Positions 22,509-34,765 of a stretch of 64,000 nucleotides of DNA are shown in pieces. Each line of letters opens with the position of its first letter. Position 1 is the stretch's first letter. This DNA comes from Circinella minor. Its lineage: Eukaryota; Mucoromycota; Mucoromycetes; Mucorales; Lichtheimiaceae. The stretch spans positions 124,001 to 188,000 of the forward strand of contig JAEPRB010000022.1 of assembly GCA_016758965.1 (NCBI GenBank), written 5' to 3'. Under the pieces are notes generated by a model that did no database searches, was not told where the DNA came from, and saw only the letters and a program-made list of their open reading frames with translations. The position numbers and the translations under genes were made by a program.

Positions 22509-24843
22509 ATGGGTCTTATTTATAATATCTCATGTGCTGCTTTTGCAGGTAAATTATAGTACAATATATGAATACTTTGTATTATTATAAATGTAAATTG
22601 ATCATAATATTAATATCACTAATATTTATATTGTCAATCATTTTTTTAGCTCTTGGAAGTTTTCTGTTCGGTTATGATTCGGGTATTATTGGAGGGTAAG
22701 ATTTTATAGAACAGAGTATACTGTAATCAGTGAGGAATTGGTAAGTCTTATATTAAACCATTCTGTCTTATATTAGTGTTCTTATTCAGAAACACTTCTT
22801 GGATGCACACGGTAATCCAAACTCAGCTCTCAAAGGTGCTATTGTTGGTTAGTTTGGCTCTTCTTTTTATTTATGCGAGAAATTGTCTATGTTTATGTAG
22901 ATCATACCAGCAACAGTTATGATGACAATGCCTTATAAATTTTTATTTTCTATTGTTTAGCCCTATTTAACGTAGGATGTTTCTTTGGTGCTTGTATCGC
23001 TGCTACCTTGGCAACAAAATTCAGTCGTAAACGTACTATTCAAGTTGGATGTTTCTTTTCAACAGTTGGGGGTGTTATTCAAACTGCTTCGGTTAATGCT
23101 GGAATGTTTATTGCTGGAAGGTAATACTTGGGTATATTATAAGTATATAATACATATAAAAGTTAAATTGACACCAGAAGAATTATATTATTGTACACTA
23201 CAGATTTATTATTGGTTTTGGTATTGGTTTGCTTTCTATGATTGTTCCATTATATCAGGCAGAAATTGCTTCACCCGCTATCCGTGGTTTTGCCGTTGGT
23301 TTGGCACAACAATTTGTTGGATTTGGCGTTTTGGTTTCAACATGGTAAATATTTTGGAAGAAAGAGTTTTTTTTTTTTTTTTTTTTTTTCAAAAAACAAA
23401 TATCAATCATAAGCGTTTATTAATTTATTATATAATTAAGGGTGGTCTATGGTGCAAATAATATTGATTCAGATGCTCAATGGCAAATTCCTATCGGTAT
23501 CCAAGTCGCACCTGCTGTTATCTTATTCTTTGGTACATTCTTTTTACCTTACTCACCTCGATGGCTCGTTTCCGTTGGTCGAAAAGAAGAAGCTCGTAAA
23601 GTTGTCGAAAAATTATATTCAAGTACAGAAGAACAGGAAATGACATATCGTCAGATTTGTGAAGAAGTTGATCGTGAACTTAAGGTTGTATCAACCAATC
23701 CAAAGGATTTGATTAAACCTCAATACATCAAACGTGTTATATTGGCCTGTGGTGGTCAAATCGGAGCTCAGTTTACTGGTATCAACATTGCAAATTAGTA
23801 AGTATTATATTATAAGAGCTTTATTTGGTATATTAGAAAAAAGTGGATCATCATTTATTGTATAGTTCGCTGACAAAAAAAATATCATATATAGTTATGG
23901 GGCTACTATCTACAAAGCTCTTGGATTTGACACCACTACATCATTGTTAGTCAATGCTATTTACAGTATCGTGGGTCCCGTCGCCAACATAATTACAATC
24001 ACTTTTATTGTTGATAGGGTGGGTCGTGTTCGACTCATGTGGCTCGGCAGTATTGCTATAGGAACGTTGCTTATGCTTATTGGTGCTGTTTACAAACGTT
24101 TTCCAGGTCCCACTGAAGAACAACTTGCTAATGATCTCATAGGCTATACAGAAAACCGTTCTGCTCATATGGCTATCATTGTGAGTATAATATGACATAA
24201 ATCAACTTTTTTTCGAAACAAAGTCTACTACATTTATTATTAGTATTATTATTTTTTCTGACTAATCACTCCATACATCTTCAAAATCTTGTTCAATAAT
24301 AGTGCTTCTTTTTCCTCGTTTCCGTTGTTTTTTCTTTGTCATGGGGGTAAGTTTAATTTATTTGTACCGGGGATTAGGAATAATTAAAAACTATTAACTG
24401 ACAATAAATGGTTACACATTCTAGCCCTGTTGCATGGATTTACCAATCGGAAATCTTCCCCTTGAAGATCCGGACCATGGGGGCTTCTGCAGCAACAGCA
24501 AGTAAGTATCATAGCAAATTTTCAAAATAAATCAGTCAATTCAGCATACTTAATAAAGTATTTTCTATTGTATTTAGGCAATTGGCTTTTCAACACATGG
24601 ATTTCACAAGTATCACCCATTGCTTTGGAAAATCCAAGCGTTGGTCCGAATTTTTTTTTCATGTTTATGGCTTTAAATTATTTTGTCGCTGGTTATACTT
24701 TCTTATTTTACCCGGAAACTAAAGGAAAGACATTGGAGGACATTGGTGGCGTCCTTGATGAAGGTATCCCCATGGAAAAAAATGATGGCGGTAAAGTTGA
24801 AGAAGCAGCCGCTGGATCAACTTCATCACATGATAACAAATAA
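22509..24843 (+). CDS. MFS sugar transporter
   Basis: Ten exons (22509-22548, 22650-22695, 22777-22847, 22961-23120, 23204-23344, 23441-23797, 23895-24180, 24303-24346, 24425-24501, 24578-24843) encode 495 residues with 12 expected membrane helices. Sugar-porter signatures are present in order: GYDSGIIGG in helix 1, GLLSMIVPLYQAEIASPAIR with RG after helix 4, YSPRWLVSVGRKEEAR before the central loop, GAQFTGINIANYYG in helix 7, DRVGRVRLMW, and FYPETKGKTLEDI after helix 12. These define fungal hexose/disaccharide proton symporters of the plasma membrane. The substrate is unknown. The position between a secreted GH3 and a GH31 enzyme suggests import of the released sugar or short oligosaccharides. 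Intron density is the highest of the window. Confidence 0.92.
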
Positions 24844-27168
24844 ATTACTAGTCCCTTACAGCTATATACTACTCTTTTAATTTCTATTTCTACCTTTATC
24901 AACTTAATACGTATTTTGTAATATTCTTTGTATAATGAAAAAATCATACGTAAGCATGAATTATTATTATTAGTGTCATCTTTATTTAGTTTTGATGCTA
25001 CCATCATTTTGTTACGTAATAAAAAAAACCACATTATTTTTATCTATGTTTTATTGTCAATAGTAGCACGATTTCAGTTTTCTCTTATGTCTTTTCTTGT
25101 TCAACACGATCAATTTCTTTTTTCCGATTATATTAGTAAATTTGTCATCTAGTGACAACAATGAAAATGCTATTCTGGACATAGTTTATAAAATTGTTAT
25201 AATATATTATTTTGTGGGAACATGCTAAAAAAGACATACAACATAGGCAGAGATATACTGCAAAAGTTTTTAAGTAAAGTCTTTTAATGAGCAAGAAAAC
25301 TGAGCGTATCAAAAAATTTAAGTCTTATACCACTGTTGATTATTTGATGAAAAGACAGTAATAAATGGGAATATCAGAAGACGTTAGATCAGAATAACAA
25401 GACGTTTTTTAAAAAGTTATTTTTTCCTTGCTGATCTAAAGTAGACAAAAGCATTCATCAATATCATATCAAAAATATAATACAGTAATGGAACTTTTAA
25501 AACTTTCCTACGGAGCATTTAAAGAAGAAATTATCATTAATATAAGCTTACGTATTGATTATATGTGGGAAAGTACAGGATAGTTTGTCCGTGTGATATA
25601 ATAATAATGTGATTAGGGAGAATGGTACTGTAAAATATAATCCTTAAAAACACATAATTACACAAGGAACCAAATCGAAATATACTGACTTCTTGGCATT
25701 CGCGCACATTAAGTTAGCAATCAGTTTTTCTTTTTAAAGAATACTTGCAGTTTTCAAGATGTTTCATTTTTTGCTCAGTGTAAATAATGGATCGGGTCAA
25801 AAAATGCTGTTCCATAGAACAGCTCGCTCAGTAAAAAAGAACATTTATTTGTCCTATTGCTAATCTAAACTTTATTATACAACAGTACCCAGGATAGATG
25901 ATAAAGTTCCATCGCTTTTTAAAAATTTCTTGACAAACACTGCTTTGGATTTTTTTTAAAGAGGTAATAGTGAGAATAAGAGTGCCACCCTTTTTGCTAA
26001 GCTTCTTGCCTTTTGGTTATCGTAAGATAAATTTGATATATGTACTACGTATACCGGTGGAATATATAGTAAAGTAAGCTAACTTTGTTCTCACCAGTAT
26101 AATTTAACTAGTATGTGAGTTTCAAAAATAGTATTAAAAAATGGTTATTTCATTCATAAAAAAAAACTTGTTGAATTCAAGCAACTCGATCCTTGACCTT
26201 TTTGCTTTTGAGAGTTTACGTACGAAATGATTTTTGTGTGTGTAAAAAAGATGATAATCTAATTAATTATACAAAGATTAAATTTGGCTAGGTAATACAA
26301 GCTGCCAACAGTGGTCATTTTAAGTATGATAGAAATAGTTGCTTTTACTCATCATATACCGTATAAGCGTATACCATTTTTTCCCATTAAATCTTATCCT
26401 TTGGTTCATTAGGTCATCATGTTTGAATATGAGAAAAAAGTACCCTTTTTGGATATTTATTCTCCTATTGGGTAAGGGTGAATGCTGAATACTTATATAA
26501 TCGTCCAAATGTTTTTTATTATACAACATTTTACAAGATCAAAAAAAAACCCTGTTCATATCATTGGTTTGGCCAATATTCGTTGTCACACGATGGCTAG
26601 CCTGGATGTAAGAAATAATAAGGGTTGGGGTTGAACTATTGACCCTATTGATGTGGTAATATAATGATCGGGAAATATTTATGTATTTTGTCCGGTTATC
26701 CTTTTTTAATGCCGCTCTCTCTCGCCGTCTGTGCTATTTAGTGTAACACCCCCATAATATTTCGACAACCACTTACACCTACCTATTCACTCCACAAATA
26801 CAACAAACATAAAATTTAATAAGAAAGTCAATTACATACAACTCTTGTATTCAATTCGTCTTTTTACATAATTCTCCCATCTGTCAAAAGTGGATAAATC
26901 TCCTTTTCCCTTCTTTTTTCAATAACGGTTCCGAGAAAAAATCAGTGTATCCATATTATGTCACTCATACATCCCACTTTGCTTTCTTTAGAAATAATAT
27001 TCAAGTATAATTGTACACTTTACTAACTGGTTTCTTTTAACCATTCTTCTTTCACAATTTTTTTTATATATATTCGCATCCTTTTTCCTTTTCTTTTTCT
27101 TTTTTTTTTTTTTGCCTCCTCTCTGTCTAAACGTATCATATACAATTGTCCAAGGCTATTTTTGAAAT
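24844..27168. other. 2.3 kb gene-free region upstream of GH31
   Basis: AT-rich spacer with scattered poly-A/T and no frame of note on either strand. The last 400 bp before 27169 are strongly pyrimidine-rich, typical of the leader seen before other genes here. Confidence 0.5.
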
Positions 27169-29682
27169 ATGAGCAGATTGCAACTCGAATATTTTAACAA
27201 CAACGAAGGTATTGTTGCTCAGAAAGGAAATACTTTAACTTATCGTCTTTATCATGAGTTGATTCAAATTGAGCCTTGGGGAAAGGACAGGTAATATAAT
27301 AGTCACTATGTTTATATCATGTTCTATTATGAGAATAACTATGTGCATTATGATATTTTGATTCGGCTATCATTAACAACTTATAAAAATATATCACAAA
27401 TTTATCTCTTGCTATAATAACCACATAATACAGTTTGCGTGTCCGTATTACTCAAGCTAGTCATATTCGTGATGATTTACCTGGTGCCTTATTGACTACT
27501 GAAGAAATTGGACACAAAGCTTCCGAAGATGCTATTAAAATCACTGAAACCGGTGGTGTTATCCGCAATGGAAACATTGAAGCCCGTGTGACCAAAAAGG
27601 AAGGCAAACTTGTTTTTTGGGATGTCAAGAATGATCGTGAGCTTGTTCGTGAAGCACAACCCCATATTTGGATTAATGGTCGTGTAATTCGTCCATTGTC
27701 TGGCGACGCATATAAAATCGAAGCCAATTTTCAAGCTTATGACGATGAGAAGTTTTATGGTCTTGGACAGGTAAATCAATAGAAAAATGTAAAGAAAGAT
27801 TCTAAGAAGAACTCACGTGTGCGTGTGAAAAAAAAGTTATTGTAGCCTGTGTTGTCTATATATATATACTTATAAATTAAAGTATTAATCTAATTTTTTT
27901 ATGTATTTGTATGTTCCAAATAACAGCACCATCATGGTAAGTTGAACCAAAAAGGTTGTGTAATTGATCTTTGTCAACGCAACGCCCATGTTACTATCCC
28001 ATTTTTGGTGTCGAGTCGAGGTTATGGTTTCTTATGGAATAATCCTGCTGTTGGTCGTGTTGAACTTGGTATGGGACTGACACGCTGGGTTGCTGATGTG
28101 TCCCCACAAATGGATGTAAGCTGTTATAAGCTTGTAATTAAAAAGAAGAAGTGATCGATTATTCTCATTGAAAATTTTACTAATTTTTATTCATATTATA
28201 AAATTACATAGTACTGGATTACAGCAGGTGACTCAGTTGCTGACATTATGTCAAACTATGTGGATGTTACCGGTCATTCTCCTCCTCTTCCATACTACGC
28301 CTCTGGATTCTGGCAATGTCGTTTGCGTTATAAGTCCCAGGAAGAGGTGTTGAGAGTGGCTCGTGAATATAAGAAACGTGACTTACCCTTGGATATTATC
28401 GTCATTGATTACTTCCATTGGACTCATCATGGTGATTGGAAGTTTGATCCTAAAGCTTTTCCTGACCCGAAATCAATGGTAGATGAATTAAAGGAATTGA
28501 ACATAGAAGTGATGGTTTCCATTTGGCCCACTCTCCAGCCGGATTCTGAGAATTTTGAAGAAATGGAGCGCCGTGGTTTGTTGCTCCGTAACGCAAGAGG
28601 ACTTAATGTCCATCATCGTTTCTATGATAACCCTACTCTTATTGAATCCAAGTATATTACTCATTATGATGCAACTAATCCTGAAGGCCGTGAATTTATT
28701 TGGTCCAAGGTAAAAAAGAATTATCACGATCTTGGCATTAAGATCTGGTGGCTCGGTAAGTTTCTATCGCCTTTTTTCTTGTTTATCACTGTTCGCATTA
28801 TAACAAATTAACTCATCATTGTGTGTGAATAATTATTTAGATGCTGATGAGCCGGAAATTGAACCTGTACAGCCCGAAATGCTTCGCTTCCATGTTGGTG
28901 ACGGTGCTTCGGTTTATAATATCAGTCCTATGCTTCATGGTATGGGTTTCTATAAGGGTATGAAACAAGAAGGACATGAAGATGGTGATATTATTTCACT
29001 TTCTCGTTCTGGTTGGGCTGGTTCCCAACGTTGGGGTCAGGCCATTTGGTCGGGTGATATTACTTCTACATTCGAAACATTGGCTGGTCAAGTACGTGCT
29101 GGTCTTAATATGGGATTGAGTGGAATTCCTTGGTGGACAACCGATATTGGTGGATTTGTTGAGGGCAATATTTACGATACAGAATTCCGGGAACTGATTG
29201 TTCGTTGGTTCCAATATGGTGCGTTCTGTCCATTGTTCCGTCTTCATGGATTCCGTGACCCTATGCCCGAGCCACAAATGGGTGCTGAAAATGAAGTTTG
29301 GAGCTATGGTGATGAACCTTACAAGATCATGTCCACCTTTTTGCATATGCGTGAACGTCTTCGCCCTTACGTTATGGAACAAATGGACAGAGCCGCCAAA
29401 GATGGTACACCTCCTATGCGTCCTCTTTTTTATGACTTTGAAACAGACGCCAAGACATGGGTTATCGAAGATGAATTTTTATTTGGCCCTTCCATTTTGG
29501 TTGCTCCTGTATTGAAATACAAGGCACGTTCGCGTCAAGTTTACTTACCTGCTGGTGCCAAATGGACTAATGCGTGGACTGGTGACGTTTTGGAAGGAGG
29601 CAAAACCATTACTGCAGACGCCCCTCTTGAACAAATTCCTCTTTATTTGCGTGATGATGCTAAACTTCCTATTAGTAACTAA
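27169..29682 (+). CDS. glycoside hydrolase family 31, alpha-xylosidase-like
   Basis: Five exons (27169-27290, 27434-27770, 27927-28115, 28212-28755, 28841-29682) encode 677 residues. The N-terminal beta-sandwich is followed by the barrel. The nucleophile motif IKIWWLDADEPE places Asp398 in the W-x-D-x-x-E pattern, and RWGQAIWSGDITSTFETL supplies the likely acid/base Asp470. GIPWWTTDIGGF and RLHGFRDP are also typical. The WLDADEPE form resembles the alpha-xylosidase branch of GH31 more than alpha-glucosidases, which usually have a WxDMNE form; alpha-glucosidase remains possible. There is no signal peptide, so the enzyme is probably intracellular and would act on imported oligosaccharides. It follows the sugar transporter on the same strand. 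Confidence 0.9.
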
Positions 29683-30227
29683 ATGAAAAGGCTGTAGTAG
29701 ATGTAGCTTATTTTTGATACATTTTTGTTATCTATTGTATATGATTATAAATTTCAAATATATATATATATATATCCTTCATTCAATGCATAAATTTCTT
29801 TTGTATAATTTGCTACTATTGGTTTGCATATATTATGATTAATGAGTCATGATCGTATAAGAATATGACTTACGTGTAGTGAAATTTTCCACCATCATTA
29901 TACAACAATATTTTCTCCTCTGTTACCATACAAATAGTTTATCATAAATAATACTTATATCTATAAAAATGGTTTTGATTATGCTTTTTGATACACCAAT
30001 ATCAATAATCTACTTTTTCTTTTCGATTTTTACCATTATTCCATGCGCTATTCTTTTTGTGAATATGTTGAAAGCCTTTTTTGGCCGAATAGTAAGGAAG
30101 TCAAAAAAAAAAAAATTTAAGAATAAAGGAGTGTGTGCTAGCACAAAGAAATAGATCCAGGAAAAGACTCTGGAAGTACTCCGAACGAATATCTTTTTTT
30201 GTATTTTACTCATATTTTTATTTTTAA
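29683..30227. other. intergenic, no gene seen
   Basis: AT-rich 3' region of the GH31 gene and promoter of the next gene, with a short (AT)n at about 29758-29774. A hydrophobic plus-strand frame at 29969-30154 ends in a lysine run and has no domain; I did not call it. Confidence 0.55.
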
Positions 30228-31261
30228 ATGCCCCGAAATGAAGATCTAACATGGAGTGATGAAATCGTGCAAAAAACTTGGCGACCTATAGCAATCATTG
30301 TTGGTATTGGTTTACCCATTTCATATATTTTTTATACACATGTCATTGGCAAAAGATTCCCAACTTCTGGACACATTCCTCCAGATGCGTTTACGAAAAA
30401 GCAAATTATTCGTGGTCGCGTTGTATCTGTTGGTGATAGTGATAACTTCCGATTATATCATACACCCGGTTTGGGATGGGGATGGGCAAGAAAAGTGCCC
30501 ACTAAAAGAAAAGGTAATATTACTTTTTTTCTGCATGAATAAAGCTGATATTTATAATTTCACTTAATATATCATATATCGTTTCGTGTTGCTGTAAACT
30601 AGAATTGGCTAAACAAACAATTCCCATTCGGTTGGCTGGTATTGATGCACCTGAGGTTAGTTGCACTTTATAGCCGCAACATACAAAAGTAATATGTTTA
30701 TTCATTTTGATCTTGTTTAGGGATCTCATTTTGGAATGCCCGCCCAACCACTTTCTAGTGAATCCAAAGAGTTTTTGACATCGATGGTATTGGGTCGCAA
30801 TGTACAAGTTCAATTACTGAGTCGAGATCAATATCAACGAGTGGTATGGAAATGAGATGTTGATAAACAAGTGTGATAAAATGGAAATGATGGTTTATTT
30901 GTTCTTATTTGTTATATATATATATATATATATATACTGTTAATAATTTAGGTTGCAATGGCATATGTACGACATCCACCCTTTTATCGATTAAAAAATG
31001 TATCGGTGGAAATGTTAAAGATGGGAATGGCTACTATCTATACGGCAGGGGGTAAACAATATGGAAATGATTTTGAAAAACTGAAAATGGGAGAAGCTAG
31101 GGCAAAGTAAGTAAATTATCAATAAATCTTTACTGTAGCGCTCGAGAAATAATCAATTTTCATTTCTTTTTCTTGATAGATTACTTAAAAAAGGAGTTTG
31201 GGGTTTAAAAAATTTTGTCTCACCAGGAGATCATAAAGCAAAATACTTAAACAAGATGTAG
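30228..31261 (+). CDS. LCL3: Lcl3-like membrane-anchored staphylococcal-nuclease-fold endonuclease
   Basis: Five exons (30228-30513, 30603-30655, 30721-30843, 30952-31106, 31180-31261) encode 232 residues. A single N-terminal membrane helix (IAIIVGIGLPISYIFYTHVI, about residues 22-41) is followed by a staphylococcal nuclease (SNc) domain: IIRGRVVSVGDSDNFRLYHT, IPIRLAGIDAPE with the catalytic Arg/Asp region, and VQVQLLSRDQYQRVVAMAYV. Length and layout match the fungal Lcl3 family, predicted Ca2+-dependent nucleases of the mitochondrial membrane. The spacing between the Asp of IDAPE and the later Glu/Arg residues looks intact, so activity is plausible. Intron 3 contains an (AT)n tract. The tail is basic (PGDHKAKYLNKM). 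Confidence 0.9.
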
Positions 31262-31922
31262 AACTTCATGTTGCAACACTAAATTCATGTATATAATATT
31301 GTTGTATAATTATCATCACTCTTGAGTAATACCTAGTAAATTTTATATATCCTGTTTGCCTCGATTGGAGCAATACTATTTTAGTATTCAATTCATATAA
31401 TTGGGTTATTGCTGCAAAAATTCAATACGTATTCATTTTTTCTTCTTCTTGTAATAATAAATTGTATTTATGATATCCCACAATCTAAATATAAGAATTT
31501 AATGATGGCTTACCCCTGTTAATTTGTGTCTTTTAAACTTTGATGAAGTACTGACGCCAAGGTGAAAACCAACCCCTTGGTAACCAAATGCATTATCGGT
31601 GAAACAAACAAAGATCGCTTTGTATAGTCTTCTGATTTCTTCTTGTTTTTATGTATACCCCTCCTCCCATGTAACCACTATTTCTGAGGCCCTAGTACTC
31701 AAAATAAACACTATCTAGAATATTGAAAGAATAATATAAAATGATAACAGTAAATCAAATTACACAGGCCGTTCATTTAGAATATATTTTTTCCGAGACA
31801 ACTCGAAATAGAACTGGTCCCTGATGTATTCTTTCCCGTTGAATTATATAAATACATATAATAAAAAAAACACTTTTTAATCTTTTTCATCATCTTTCGT
31901 TCCTTCGTCTACATAATCTACT
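31262..31922. other. intergenic spacer
   Basis: No gene is seen. The spacer holds a perfect odd palindrome TTGGTAACCAA near 31576-31586, close to a related CCAAGG...CCTTGG context, about 340 bp upstream of the GT2 gene. It might be a transcription-factor site, but I cannot name one. Confidence 0.4.
31845..31853 (+). promoter_or_regulatory. TATA box of GT2 gene
   Basis: TATATAAAT lies 70 bp before the ATG at 31923, with a CT-rich leader between. Confidence 0.4.
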
Positions 31923-33155
31923 ATGCTATACCTAACAGCGGATTTTTTCCCGATATTTGTACCATTAGGTGTCATTGGTTTTTATCGATATTTGATTTTT
32001 TTTATCAAGTTAATAGGCTATGGGGTATACCGGCCAATACGACCACTCGAAAAACCAATCTACGACCCAGAAAAAGATGTGACCATCGTTGTTCCAACAA
32101 TTGATGCAGGTGATGAATTCCGTGAGGCAGCTTACTCGTGGTTAGCTTGTAATCCAAAAGAAATTCTTGTTGTCACTGAAGAGGTCATGCGAGAACCCAT
32201 TCAAGAACTCGCCAATTCTGTTGCACCTGATAAAATCAAAGTATATACAGTACCCAAGGCCAGTAAACGTGAACAAATGGCTGAAGGTATACGACATACC
32301 AATACTGATATTCTTGTTTTTGCAGACGACGATGCTATTTGGAAACCTACCATGTTACAATATATTTTAGCTTGTTTTGAAGATGAATCGATTGGTGGTG
32401 TGGGTACATCCCAAGGAGTTAAACCATTGGGTAAACGTCAAACGGTATGGGAAGTACTTGCTGGTTTTCGATTAACAATTCGCAACATCGAAGTGGCTGC
32501 ATCGACCCATATTGATGGTGGTGTCTGTTGTATTTCTGGACGAACAGCAGCTTATCGTACAGTGATTCTTAAGGATCCAAGCTTTATACATAATTTTACT
32601 AATGATTATTGGCGTGGTAAATACAAGCTTAATTCAGGTGATGACAAGTTTTTAACTCGATGGATGATTTCTCATGGTTGGCGCACGTATATGCAAGTAT
32701 GTAAAGAGGCTCAATTATTATCGACGTTTAAGGATAACTGGCGGTTTTTAATGCAAGTATTGCGATGGACACGTAATACTTGGCGATCGGATTTTCGATC
32801 ATTGTTTACTGAACGATTCTTATGGACAACACATCCATTTGTATCTTATACTATGATTGACAAATTTTTTAACCCATTAACATTGCTCAGTGGACCTGCG
32901 TCCGTTGTCATCTTATGCTTCTTGCAATATCATTTACCGGAATGGAATATTCTCGCGTCATATCTGGTTTGGTTGATGTTAACACGTCTTGTTAAACTTT
33001 CTCCGCATTTAATCCGTTTTCCACAGCATATTATATGTTTACCTGCCTTTTTAGTATTTAACTTCTACTTTGCATTTATGAAAATATATGCTTTATTTAC
33101 TTTAAATGTAACTGGTTGGGGAACGAGAAAAATGGCTGTTGAACAAAATGAATAA
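31923..33155 (+). CDS. GT2 processive glycosyltransferase, hyaluronan-synthase-like
   Basis: An intronless 410-residue frame. An N-terminal membrane segment (residues about 5-32) is followed by a GT2 domain: VTIVVPTIDAGDEF, the Asp cluster VFADDDAIW (Asp135-137), the GDDKFL acceptor motif (Asp240-241) and QVLRW (278-282, QxxRW). Three or more C-terminal membrane helices follow. This D, DxD, D, QxxRW set is that of processive beta-glycosyltransferases such as hyaluronan, chitin and cellulose synthases. The short length and missing extra domains resemble the fungal Cps1/HAS-like group, of which the Cryptococcus member is implicated in capsule or hyaluronan-like polymer. The product here is unknown. 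Its stop is only 74 bp from the start of the next gene. Confidence 0.87.
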   Translation: MLYLTADFFPIFVPLGVIGFYRYLIFFIKLIGYGVYRPIRPLEKPIYDPEKDVTIVVPTIDAGDEFREAAYSWLACNPKEILVVTEEVMREPIQELANSVAPDKIKVYTVPKASKREQMAEGIRHTNTDILVFADDDAIWKPTMLQYILACFEDESIGGVGTSQGVKPLGKRQTVWEVLAGFRLTIRNIEVAASTHIDGGVCCISGRTAAYRTVILKDPSFIHNFTNDYWRGKYKLNSGDDKFLTRWMISHGWRTYMQVCKEAQLLSTFKDNWRFLMQVLRWTRNTWRSDFRSLFTERFLWTTHPFVSYTMIDKFFNPLTLLSGPASVVILCFLQYHLPEWNILASYLVWLMLTRLVKLSPHLIRFPQHIICLPAFLVFNFYFAFMKIYALFTLNVTGWGTRKMAVEQNE

Positions 33156-33229
33156 AATAAAAATATTTATTTTTGACGCTCCTTTAACTTTTTCCTTACT
33201 TTACACAAAAAAAAAAGTCTTAATTTTTT

Positions 33230-34643
33230 ATGATGGTTGCATATAATGAAGTATCAACTGAAAGTTTTGCTGGATTATACAATGCTATTCTTGACAAAGT
33301 TAGTAATGCTCAATATGTCGCTATCGACTGTGAATTCACTGGGCATCTACGCGACCTGATCTCTAATATGGAACAACGTTACGATGCCATGGCTCAAGTA
33401 GTACGATCACACTCGATCCTTTCTGTGGGTTTGACAACAATTACGGCTGATCGCGCGTTTGATAATTTTGAATTCTTATTAAACAATCAAACACCTTATC
33501 AATCCAATGCAGCGAATCTCAAGTTCCTTGCACAAAGCGGTTTCGACTTTAATCGACATTACAGTATTGGTCTTCCTTTTCGTCCGGGCCCTTTTTCCGC
33601 TTCAACACAACAGCAACAAAAATCATCATCATCGTCATCATCTACCGCTAAAAACAGAAAAATGGGACAAAAAAATTATCAGCAACAGCAAAAACAATTA
33701 CAAGATACACAAGAACGACAATTACGTGAATTATGGTTCGATATATTTAATATTTTACGCACAAAGAATATTCCATTGATCGTTCATAATGGTTTACTTG
33801 ATTTGATGTACATTTACCAAAGCTTTATCACGAGTTTACCTGCTAAACTTTCGGGATTTGTGGCGGATATGGTTGAGGCGTTTCCAGGTGGAATTTATGA
33901 TACAAAATATATATCAAATTATGTCAGCTACGAACAAATAACGTTTTTGGCTTACTTGTATCACAAATATAAGCGTACTGGCTACAAAGTTGACGTTCAA
34001 AAAGCATTGACGCCAACATATATTGATGATAGCCACGATGAAAACAATACTCAACCTAAAAAACGACGACGTAAAAATAGTCATGACGACAATGATAAAA
34101 GTCTAGAAATCTGTCACTCATTTGCTGTATGTATTTTTTTATCCTCTTTTCGCTTGTTTCTATTTTTCTTAATCTACAGAATCTGTTTTAGCACCCAATT
34201 TACGAGATGTTTAAAAATGTGTATATTATATTTAGACACGAGGTTATTGTCCTGCAGGACAAGCATGTAAACGCTCGCATGATTTAAACCGTATTTTGGA
34301 CCGAGATCAAAACGTAAATACAAAAGATCCATCATCAGTACCATCCGTACCATCATTACCAGAACAAGAACAGCAACAAAAACAACAGCAGCAAGTTATA
34401 TCTATGCAACAACAAAAGGAACATTCAGCACACTATGATTCATATATGACAGGATATATCTTTTGTTACATGGTAACACAATATCAAGGAGGAGATGAAT
34501 TACATGATGCAATGAACAAACTCAATATCATGAAACTCGACATACCGCTAAGAATTACTCATGGTAACTTTTCAAAACCCACTTTGCAATGGCAAACTGT
34601 AAAGAAATATTTACATGATCGACATATTTCCCGGACGAAATAA
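33230..34643 (+). CDS. TOE1-like CAF1-family 3'-5' exoribonuclease with CCCH finger
   Basis: Two exons (33230-34126, 34236-34643) encode 434 residues. The DEDD nuclease fold shows YVAIDCEFTG (Asp33, Glu35), IPLIVHNGLLDLMYIYQ and GGIYDTKYIS, the metal-binding acidic residues of CAF1/Pop2-type deadenylases. A CCCH zinc finger (Cys295, Cys304, Cys310, His314: C-x8-C-x5-C-x3-H) sits inside the catalytic region and is split by the only intron. This nuclease-with-inserted-finger layout is that of TOE1, which trims 3' tails of snRNAs and other small RNAs in Cajal bodies and nuclei. Two low-complexity Gln/Lys segments interrupt the domain. Two adjacent ATGs exist; the first was taken. PARN or plain CAF1 is less likely because of the finger. 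Confidence 0.85.
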
Positions 34644-34765
34644 CTTGTAATATAACATAAATTTCTTTATTCTCTTTTCGTTTCCTCTCTCTCTCTCACT
34701 CACTCTCATGAAAAATAAATCCTCCATTCATAACAACAATATATTCAACTCCTCCAAATGACATT

